From positions 1 to 11,224 of the forward strand of contig CAMKMK010000060.1 of assembly GCA_946413885.1 (NCBI GenBank): DNA of 11,224 bases. The letters are read 5' to 3'. Below, in pieces: positions 1 through 5,594 of the stretch (position 1 is its first letter; each line of letters opens with the position of its first letter). The notes under the pieces were generated by a model, which saw only the letters and a list, made by a program, of their open reading frames with translations, did no database searches and was not told where the DNA came from. Made by a program: the position numbers and the translations under genes. Origin of the DNA: an uncultured Prevotellaceae bacterium (GTDB lineage Bacteria; Bacteroidota; Bacteroidia; Bacteroidales; Bacteroidaceae).

Positions 1-15
1 TCAACACGTTGAAAT
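1..15. repeat. Edge copy of the TCAACACGTTGAAAT repeat
   Basis: The first 15 bases are identical to 8541-8555, the first unit of the 22-bp tandem array in the large intergenic gap. The core TCAAC-AC-GTTGA is an inverted repeat with 5-bp arms around AC. It lies just past the stop codon of the kinase gene, and further units may continue beyond the window edge. The same bases are also readable as the start of a plus-strand open frame ending at the TAG at 72-74, so part of this identity could be coding sequence of a convergent neighbour. The match is seen directly; the repeat-family assignment is inference. Confidence 0.5.
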
Positions 16-39
16 GGATTGAAGAAAAAGAGAAGGAAA

Positions 40-927
40 TCAATCTCTCAGGTGGTCAGGTATTCTGGCAATAGCCTCCTCCGACGTGCCGCTGAAAGGT
101 CCTGTATGTTCCAGCTTTAGGGTAGATACGGCTGCAGCGAAATGGGCGGCTTCGGAAATACTGGCTCCCTGACAACGTTGGAAAACATACCCCATCACAT
201 AAGTATCACCACACCCCGTAGCATCCACTACTTTCAGAGGCTCAAAGGCAGGTATTTCATAGAACTTCCCTTCTGCATAGATGATACTGCCAAAGCTGCC
301 CAAAGTCAAGAGTACTTCACGAACACCCCATTCAGCCAAACGGCGAGCCCCCTCATGCAGATCTTTCTCGCCTGTCAGGACAGCCACTTCGTATTCGTTG
401 ACCTTCAGGATATCCACGTATTTGAGAGCTTCCAATTTATCTGGCCAATCCACCGCATACACCTTTTGGTCGCGCACCTCACGCAGATAGCCCTGAGCAT
501 CGACCACCAACGTGCCACGACCAGACAAGTAACGAACCACGTCAAGGGGGAAATCGTCTGCCAGAAGACTACCTAATACAATATATCGAGCCTCCACTCC
601 ACTCAAGGATTCCACCGTGAACGGATCAGCCTTTGCCAAGACCCGCTGCTGGCGATGATTCATGTCCTTCTCGTATATGTTCTCAAAATATACTGTATGC
701 CTACTGGGAATAACCTCTGTGGAGATACCCATCGCCTTGATATCGCGAACGGCCTGCATGTCCTCTTCTGCCAAGGAGGTAATCAGTCGATAAGAGACTC
801 TCTCATTGAGAAGATGACTGATACCGTGGGTAAAATAGAAGGATGTGCCACCAGGCATGTGAATATCAGTCTGGGGAGTGACTATGCGGTCATGCGTGAT
901 ATGTCCTATACAACAGATATCTATCAT
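40..927 (-). CDS. PfkB-family carbohydrate/polyol kinase, possibly inositol 3-kinase-like
   Basis: This is a 295-residue cytosolic kinase of the ribokinase/PfkB fold, of normal length for the family. The sugar-binding GG motif is at residues 26-27 (MPGGTSF). The C-terminal PfkB signature is DATGCGD at 235-241, with D241 as the expected catalytic base and the GCG turn as the anion hole. The KVNEYE segment at 175-180 is the usual hinge before the nucleotide site. The start is the ATG at 925-927, about 15 nt downstream of the predicted transcription start. PfkB substrates are hard to read from sequence. The N-terminal GHITHD, the GG-x-SF motif and the DAQGYLR segment (143-149) recall, from memory, plant and archaeal myo-inositol 3-kinases, and the gene lies close to an inositol-lipid operon that lacks inositol-phosphate synthase. 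Ribokinase- or adenosine-kinase-like activity is the alternative. The family call is firm; the substrate is a hypothesis. Confidence 0.9.
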   Translation of the reverse strand: MIDICCIGHITHDRIVTPQTDIHMPGGTSFYFTHGISHLLNERVSYRLITSLAEEDMQAVRDIKAMGISTEVIPSRHTVYFENIYEKDMNHRQQRVLAKADPFTVESLSGVEARYIVLGSLLADDFPLDVVRYLSGRGTLVVDAQGYLREVRDQKVYAVDWPDKLEALKYVDILKVNEYEVAVLTGEKDLHEGARRLAEWGVREVLLTLGSFGSIIYAEGKFYEIPAFEPLKVVDATGCGDTYVMGYVFQRCQGASISEAAHFAAAVSTLKLEHTGPFSGTSEEAIARIPDHLRD

Positions 928-947
928 GAAGAATCAGTTTTCGTTCA

Positions 948-979
948 CAAAAATAGCACGAATAAATCTATTTGCCAAA
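948..979 (-). promoter_or_regulatory. Bacteroidales sigma-AB promoter for the PfkB kinase
   Basis: Read on the minus strand, TTTG (979-976) is followed after exactly 20 bp by TATTTTTG (955-948), matching the consensus TTTG-N19-21-TAnnTTTG. Transcription would start near 942, about 15 nt before the ATG, and no Shine-Dalgarno site is visible in that short leader. It is placed back to back with the divergent promoter at 998-1029, and the two -33 elements are 18 bp apart. Confidence 0.75.
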
Positions 980-997
980 TAAAATGCGGATAAAAGA

Positions 998-1029
998 TTT
1001 GCTCATTTGTGAAAAAGTGTCTATCTTTG
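998..1029 (+). promoter_or_regulatory. Bacteroidales sigma-AB promoter for the Wzi-like operon
   Basis: TTTG (998-1001) is followed after 20 bp by TATCTTTG (1022-1029), a full match to the Bacteroidales consensus. The inferred transcription start near 1036 lies downstream of the TTG at 972, so the longer reading of the following gene from 972 is unlikely and the ATG at 1065 is favoured, giving a leader of about 30 nt. Confidence 0.78.
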
Positions 1030-1064
1030 TTGAGAAATTAACAAGAGAAAATACAAAAACATTC

Positions 1065-2579
1065 ATGAAACCAGCAAAAACAGTATTGCTCAGTGGTCTG
1101 CTGATTCTGTCCGCGGCCAACATGAAATCACAAGAGGAAAACAATTTGGCCACTGGATTGGAACTCGGCGTCGAGGTTTCTGGTACCGTTGCTTCTGGAG
1201 ACTATGCTCCCCTATGGCTTTCCAGCAACAAATATGGTCTTTCTTCGATAGAAAACTGGTCGAACTACGAGCGTGTGTCTCTGATGCGAACAAGCGCCAA
1301 CGATTCGTTGCGCAAATGGCGTCGAGGATATGGTGTGGATCTGGCAGTTGCTTTCAACTCCGCCCGCAACTTTGTGGTACAGCAAGCTTTCGTGGAGTTC
1401 GGCTTCAAGAAAGCCAACTTAATCATCGGTTCTCAGGAGCATCCCATCCTGTTGCGTAACCAAGCACTCACCAGCGGTGGACTCAGTTTGGGCATCAATG
1501 CCCGTCCGATTCCTCAGATTCGTTTGGACGTCGATTACTTCACCTTCCCTGGGACGAAGGGTTGGTGGAAATGGAAAGTATGGGGCTCCTATGGAGTGCT
1601 GACCGATGGCAGATGGCAAAAGAGTTTTGCCAATGAGACACCCGACCTCGTGACTCGTTACACAGACAACACCATGTATCACGAGAAAGCCCTCTATTGG
1701 AAATTCGGCAAAGAGGATTGTGCAGTTCCCCTGACTTTTGATATTGGTCTGCAGATTGGCACCCAGTTTGCCGGCAAGACCCATAACCTGTATGCACGAC
1801 GAGGTTTTGACCTTCAGCATCCTACTGGATTTGATGCCTATATGGATGTCTTGCTCTGCAAAGGAAGTGATTCCACCGATGGCCTAAATCCCAACACAGC
1901 AGGTAACCATGTGGGCAGCTATAACCTGGCTCTCACCTGGCATGGTGAAGGCTGGAAGGTAAAGGGATATTTCGAACGAATGTTTGAAGACCAATCCATG
2001 CTTACCGTACAATACGGCATCCAAGACCATTTGGTAGGAGTGGAAGCTGAATTGCCAAAGAATCCCTATCTGACAGGAATTGTGGTGGAGCATCTGAGCA
2101 CCTATACACAGACAGGTCCTGTTTTCCACGACAAATCAACAGAAATACCTGATAAGATGAATGGCCGCGATGACTACTACAACCACAACCTGTACTCAGG
2201 TTGGCAATTCTACGGCTACGCTATGGGACATCCTTTCCTTACCTCTCCTATATATAATAAGGGGGATGAAAGAGAACAAATGGGAAAGCTTCAGTTCTAC
2301 AACAACCGTGTGAAAGCATGGCATGTAGGTTTTTCCGGCAACCCCTGCGACGAGATTGGTTATCGTGTCCTGATGTCATTCACACGCAATTGGGGAACCC
2401 ACGTGTTTCCTTTCCAAGACATGATGAAACAACAATACATACTGGCCGAGGCTAACTACGCCCCTCGTTGGGCCAAGACATGGTCAGGAACTCTTGGATT
2501 ATCCTACGATCACGGAGACTTGTTTGGAAACAGTTTCGGCGGTCAGTTGACCCTGCGCAAAACCTTTAACCTGTTCTAA
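1065..2579 (+). CDS. Wzi-like capsule assembly outer-membrane beta-barrel protein
   Basis: This 504-residue protein is probably an outer-membrane beta barrel of the capsule assembly Wzi family, whose E. coli member binds capsular polysaccharide at the cell surface. A signal peptide is visible: Lys-containing n-region, hydrophobic stretch at about residues 6-18 (TVLLSGLLILSAA), then a polar region. The mature part has alternating aromatic/polar strands and short turns, and it ends in phenylalanine (RKTFNLF), the usual barrel C-terminus. Early segments such as GDYAPLWLSSNKYG and IGSQEHPILL are, from memory, typical of Bacteroidales Wzi-like proteins. The frame stays open upstream to a TTG at 972, but the consensus promoter at 998-1029 and the signal peptide both favour the ATG at 1065. 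The lipoprotein gene follows after 11 bp and is probably co-transcribed. No capsule biosynthesis genes are in the window, so the polysaccharide partner is unknown. Confidence 0.88.
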   Translation: MKPAKTVLLSGLLILSAANMKSQEENNLATGLELGVEVSGTVASGDYAPLWLSSNKYGLSSIENWSNYERVSLMRTSANDSLRKWRRGYGVDLAVAFNSARNFVVQQAFVEFGFKKANLIIGSQEHPILLRNQALTSGGLSLGINARPIPQIRLDVDYFTFPGTKGWWKWKVWGSYGVLTDGRWQKSFANETPDLVTRYTDNTMYHEKALYWKFGKEDCAVPLTFDIGLQIGTQFAGKTHNLYARRGFDLQHPTGFDAYMDVLLCKGSDSTDGLNPNTAGNHVGSYNLALTWHGEGWKVKGYFERMFEDQSMLTVQYGIQDHLVGVEAELPKNPYLTGIVVEHLSTYTQTGPVFHDKSTEIPDKMNGRDDYYNHNLYSGWQFYGYAMGHPFLTSPIYNKGDEREQMGKLQFYNNRVKAWHVGFSGNPCDEIGYRVLMSFTRNWGTHVFPFQDMMKQQYILAEANYAPRWAKTWSGTLGLSYDHGDLFGNSFGGQLTLRKTFNLF

Positions 2580-2590
2580 ACGAAGAAACA

Positions 2591-3046
2591 ATGAAAACCA
2601 TAAAAAGCTTTTTGGCTGTTATCAGTATAGCAATCACCAGTCTCATGATTGGTTCATGCGACAAGACTCCCATCAATGGAGATTTTGATGGAATGTGGCA
2701 ACTAATGAGAATTGAAGACAATGGAACAACCACAGACGTCAGCTCCACTCAGCATTATATGTGCGTTCAACTCCACCTGATACAGCTTACTCACTTTGGA
2801 GATTTCCACACGGGAATATTCTGTCATTTCGATCGTAAAGAAAGTACCCTTCGCCTTTACGACTTTTACGACCGGACCCACTATGTGGATGATGTGATTG
2901 CAGAAGAGAAAATTACTGATGTAAGCAAATTGTCGCCTTGGGGTATCTATCTGTTAGACACTACGTTCCAAGTGAACAAACTGACCAACGATGCCCTTAT
3001 TCTGCAAGATCCATCTGGACGAGTCCTTACCTTCCGCAAGTTTTGA
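2591..3046 (+). CDS. Small lipocalin-like lipoprotein
   Basis: This 151-residue protein has a lipoprotein signal: basic start (MKTIK), hydrophobic core at about residues 7-20, and a lipobox-like MIGSC with C23 as the lipidation site. The mature domain of about 125 residues opens with GMWQL (34-38), the G-x-W opening of lipocalin-like folds. Short beta-strand-like segments follow, ending in LTFRKF. Small lipoproteins of this layout are common in Bacteroidales and have no known ligand. It sits 11 bp behind the Wzi-like gene with no room for a separate consensus promoter, so the two are probably one operon and may act together at the outer membrane. Its stop is 7 bp from the stop of the convergent AUR1-like gene. 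Secretion and lipidation are well supported; the fold call is moderate; the function is unknown. Confidence 0.82.
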   Translation: MKTIKSFLAVISIAITSLMIGSCDKTPINGDFDGMWQLMRIEDNGTTTDVSSTQHYMCVQLHLIQLTHFGDFHTGIFCHFDRKESTLRLYDFYDRTHYVDDVIAEEKITDVSKLSPWGIYLLDTTFQVNKLTNDALILQDPSGRVLTFRKF

Positions 3047-3053
3047 CCCTTCC

Positions 3054-3989
3054 TTATTCCACAAGAGCAGAATAGCGCTCGAAAGCTCTTTTCGAAGGTT
3101 CCCAACGAAGAAAGATTAATTCCAATACTGCTACAGCAATGAAAGCAGTAAGGATACCTAATGCGACATCGATGATGTAATGATGAGAAGTGTAAACAGC
3201 ACTCCACCAGATTCCCATTGAGATGAAAGCCAAAAGGCATTGCGCCCAACGCTTGCATCCACCCAGTACAGAATACAAGAAAGCAACAAACACATAAGCC
3301 GCATGCAGGGAAGGAACGGCAGCAAAGACGTTGGAACTGTGACAATAAATGCCATTAAAGATGTTCATTCCCACCAATTCATCGAACCTTCCCAAACCTG
3401 CCACCTCTCCAATCGTACCCACAATGGGTTCGAAGCCATAGTACATGACATACCATGGGGGAGCTGCCGGATGGATGTAATATCCGATGAATCCTATCCA
3501 ATTGACCAACAAAAAAGCTATGGAGAAACGTAAGCTCAAGCGATGCTTCCCAACGAAGAACAAACCTATGCAAAAGGCCATGGGAACTGGAACCCAACAG
3601 AGATAAAAAAGGCCACTCATGAAATCCAGAAAGGGCCAATGGTGCTGAACAAAATATTCATTGGGAGTAAGGACACCCATATCCGTGGAGATACCAAAAA
3701 AAGCCTTTTCCGTCTCATAAAGAGATTGCACATCAATGGGGTTTACCATATAATTGGGATACAAACGCATCCAATCATAAGAGATGGCAAAAAGTACAAA
3801 GGGAATTAACGTAAGGGACAACTTGCGTAGCTCTTGATTGGTGAAAAACAAAATCAGGAAACTTGCCGTAATCATAAAATGGGCAGGCATAAGTCCCACA
3901 AACAGATAGGCAATCACATAAAACACGACCCAAAGTCCAAGACACCACGCTGTCTGCTTGGCCGAAGGAAAAGAAAAGAAGGAACGCAT
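3054..3989 (-). CDS. AUR1/PAP2-type inositol phosphoceramide synthase-like protein
   Basis: This integral membrane protein (311 residues from the chosen start) has about six to eight hydrophobic segments and the PAP2/AUR1 phosphotransfer motifs. Counting from the upstream TTG at 4013, these are YDWMRLYPN (79-87), HPAAPPWY (181-188), VPSLHAA (233-239, H237) and YTSHHYIID (274-282, H278 and D282). Yeast Aur1 has the same three blocks with the catalytic His-His-Asp triad, and it moves phosphoinositol from PI to ceramide on the lumenal side. By analogy this enzyme would make inositol phosphoceramide, with catalysis on the periplasmic face. The ATG at 3989-3987 overlaps the upstream TGA by one base (TGATG), which suggests translational coupling and favours it over the TTG at 4013. 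It is the last gene of the lipid operon. A plain PAP2 lipid phosphatase is the alternative, but the AUR1-type motif 1 and the gene context argue against it. Confidence 0.85.
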   Translation of the reverse strand: MRSFFSFPSAKQTAWCLGLWVVFYVIAYLFVGLMPAHFMITASFLILFFTNQELRKLSLTLIPFVLFAISYDWMRLYPNYMVNPIDVQSLYETEKAFFGISTDMGVLTPNEYFVQHHWPFLDFMSGLFYLCWVPVPMAFCIGLFFVGKHRLSLRFSIAFLLVNWIGFIGYYIHPAAPPWYVMYYGFEPIVGTIGEVAGLGRFDELVGMNIFNGIYCHSSNVFAAVPSLHAAYVFVAFLYSVLGGCKRWAQCLLAFISMGIWWSAVYTSHHYIIDVALGILTAFIAVAVLELIFLRWEPSKRAFERYSALVE

Positions 3990-4636
3990 CACTTCTTCAG
4001 TTGTCTGTAACAATGAATGATACGCCAGAAGGCTGTAAGATTGGCCAACACGGCAATCAGGAAGAGAGGAACTATCAGAATCAAGACGGGATCAAATGAC
4101 TCTTTATCAGCAAAGATGCCCGTGAAAATCAATCCTGCTGCCGTCAAGACAACACGTTCAGGTCGCTGCATCAAACCCACCTTGCATTCAATATTAAGTC
4201 CTTCAGCACGTGCTCTGACATAACTGACCATAATGGAACCAATGAGGGCCACATAGGTGATGATACTGCCCCATACATAGCCAGCATTACTTAGCCAAAC
4301 AGAGATGCCGAACAACGTGACCAGTTCACTATAGCGATCCAACACAGAATCATACAAAGCTCCAAAGGTACTGGACATGCTGCCCACACGTGCCACTCGC
4401 CCATCCATCATATCAAAAAGACCAGCAAAAAGGATAATGGCACCTGCCCAACCCAGATAGCTGAGTTCATGAGGATGATTCAACGAGGCATATACAAGCA
4501 AGACAGCAGCTGCAACATTCAGGACAAAGCCCGTAGTCGTAATGAAGTTGGGTGTAATGCCTATATGGACCATTCCCTTCACGAGTGGATTGATGATCCA
4601 ATAAATAACTTTCTGAAGAAAATCTCTGTAATTCAT
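3989..4636 (-). CDS. CDP-alcohol phosphatidyltransferase, probable phosphatidylinositol-phosphate synthase
   Basis: This 215-residue inner-membrane enzyme carries the complete CDP-alcohol phosphotransferase signature D-x2-D-G-x2-A-R-x8-G-x3-D-x3-D. The residues are D75, D78, G79, A82, R83, G92, D96 and D100; the aspartates bind the two metal ions and D100 is the expected base. After the core comes YVRARAEG and then MQRPER, a pattern seen in actinobacterial and archaeal phosphatidylinositol-phosphate synthases, which join CDP-diacylglycerol to inositol phosphate. About six membrane segments are visible. Its ATG overlaps the stop of the upstream gtrA-like gene as ATGA (4636-4633), and its own TGA overlaps the next ATG by one base, so three genes are translationally linked. 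The neighbouring PgpA-like phosphatase fits as the remover of the extra phosphate. PgsA (glycerol-phosphate) activity is the alternative; the context and RARAEG motif favour inositol phosphate. Confidence 0.88.
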   Translation of the reverse strand: MNYRDFLQKVIYWIINPLVKGMVHIGITPNFITTTGFVLNVAAAVLLVYASLNHPHELSYLGWAGAIILFAGLFDMMDGRVARVGSMSSTFGALYDSVLDRYSELVTLFGISVWLSNAGYVWGSIITYVALIGSIMVSYVRARAEGLNIECKVGLMQRPERVVLTAAGLIFTGIFADKESFDPVLILIVPLFLIAVLANLTAFWRIIHCYRQLKK

Positions 4637-5085
4637 GTTTTCTGTAGTTTCCTTTTTTTTCTAATCAACCTTAGGTTAGAAAAGACAAAATAGCGCTGCA
4701 TCGTATAGTTCCACATAACTGCCACCAATACGGCAACAATACTCTTGCCCACAATATAAATCTCATCAATATAGTCTCCCATCAACGCTTGGAGAGCAGA
4801 TTGGCGTTTCAGCCATTCCGTACATAAGAATGTACCACTTGTATTCAACATGATACTGGTTCCCCACACAAACAGATACTTCAGGGCAACGTGTTTCTTA
4901 CGTACACCATTGTGAGGAAACACCCATCGGTAATTCAAAGCGCAATTGAAAATGCCACCAGTCAGGGAACCGATAAAAGAAGCCAAGACATAATACATCC
5001 CCAATATAGATGACAGAATGAAGGTCATCATGAAATCGAGAACAGTCGTCAGCTGGGCAGAACAAAGTGCTTTGATTAACCGCAT
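4633..5085 (-). CDS. GtrA-like four-helix membrane protein
   Basis: This 150-residue protein has four hydrophobic helices (about residues 10-30, 32-50, 68-86 and 110-127) in the GtrA/DPMS layout. Loop motifs NYRWVF (51-56) and NYTMQRYFVF (126-135) are typical of the family, and the tail is basic (RKKRK at 142-146). GtrA proteins are thought to move polyprenyl-phosphate-linked sugars across the inner membrane. Here the gene is locked into a lipid operon: its ATG lies inside the last codons of the pgpA-like gene (10-bp overlap, 5085-5076) and its TGA overlaps the next ATG (ATGA). No glycosyltransferase is adjacent. A role in flipping PI or another intermediate to the periplasmic face for the AUR1-like enzyme is plausible, but it is inference only. 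Confidence 0.85.
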   Translation of the reverse strand: MRLIKALCSAQLTTVLDFMMTFILSSILGMYYVLASFIGSLTGGIFNCALNYRWVFPHNGVRKKHVALKYLFVWGTSIMLNTSGTFLCTEWLKRQSALQALMGDYIDEIYIVGKSIVAVLVAVMWNYTMQRYFVFSNLRLIRKKRKLQKT

Positions 5086-5585
5086 AATGGCATTATTATA
5101 TTCTGTACAACATACAGGATGAAGAATCCGTAGATTCCTGCCAACACATCATCCATCATCACACCTGCTCCACCACGAATAGTCTCCATCTGACGAACAC
5201 CAAAAGGCTTCGCAATATCAAAAAAGCGAAAGAGAACAAAAGCAGTAACAGCATACCAAAGATGACCTGCAGGAACAGCCAACAAACTAATCCACATTCC
5301 TATCATCTCGTCCACAACAACCCGCGATGGATCTTCACCCCAATAAGTCATCAAGCGATTGGCTGCCCAAACTCCCAATACATAGAAAAGGCACAACAAT
5401 ATCAAAGTCACCAACTTCAGTAGAGGATCACCCAGAAAGACAGACAACCCAAACCAAACCAGCAAAGCCAACAATGCACCTGCAGTGCCTGGCCCAAAGG
5501 GGAAATACCCTACGCCAAAACCACTTCCAATAAGTGCAGGCAAGAGGGGAGCCCCAGGTTTGTATATGGTATGCTTTGGATTCAT
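5076..5585 (-). CDS. pgpA: PgpA-like membrane phosphatase, probable PIP phosphatase
   Basis: This 169-residue membrane protein has all the PgpA blocks: GSGFGVGYFPFGPGTAG (20-36), DPSRVVVDEMIG (85-96) with the acidic pair D92-E93, FRFFDIAKP (119-127), and GGAGVMMDDVLAGIY (138-152) with D145-D146. E. coli PgpA removes phosphate from phosphatidylglycerophosphate. In this cluster, between an outer-membrane gene and a PIP-synthase-like gene, the more likely substrate is phosphatidylinositol phosphate, as reported for the B. thetaiotaomicron inositol-lipid pathway. The ATG at 5585-5583 is 9 bp behind the DUF5686 stop, and the 3' end overlaps the gtrA-like start by 10 bp, so it is co-transcribed with both. 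Homology to PgpA is certain. The substrate assignment is inference, and the gene could serve both lipids if no other PGP phosphatase exists in the genome. Confidence 0.9.
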   Translation of the reverse strand: MNPKHTIYKPGAPLLPALIGSGFGVGYFPFGPGTAGALLALLVWFGLSVFLGDPLLKLVTLILLCLFYVLGVWAANRLMTYWGEDPSRVVVDEMIGMWISLLAVPAGHLWYAVTAFVLFRFFDIAKPFGVRQMETIRGGAGVMMDDVLAGIYGFFILYVVQNIIMPLCG

Positions 5586-5594
5586 TACACTATT

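Noticed and set aside
972..1064. N-terminal extension of the Wzi-like protein from a TTG at 972
   Set aside because: A consensus promoter lies inside this stretch (998-1029), and a signal peptide begins at the ATG at 1065, so the extension would not be transcribed.
3990..4013. TTG start at 4013 for the AUR1-like gene
   Set aside because: The ATG at 3989 overlaps the upstream stop as TGATG, matching the coupling of the neighbouring genes. The extra eight residues add no recognisable feature.
4141..4160. CAACACGTTCA inside the CDP-alcohol transferase gene
   Set aside because: It matches only part of the repeat core, lacks the GTTGA arm, and is explained by coding sequence.
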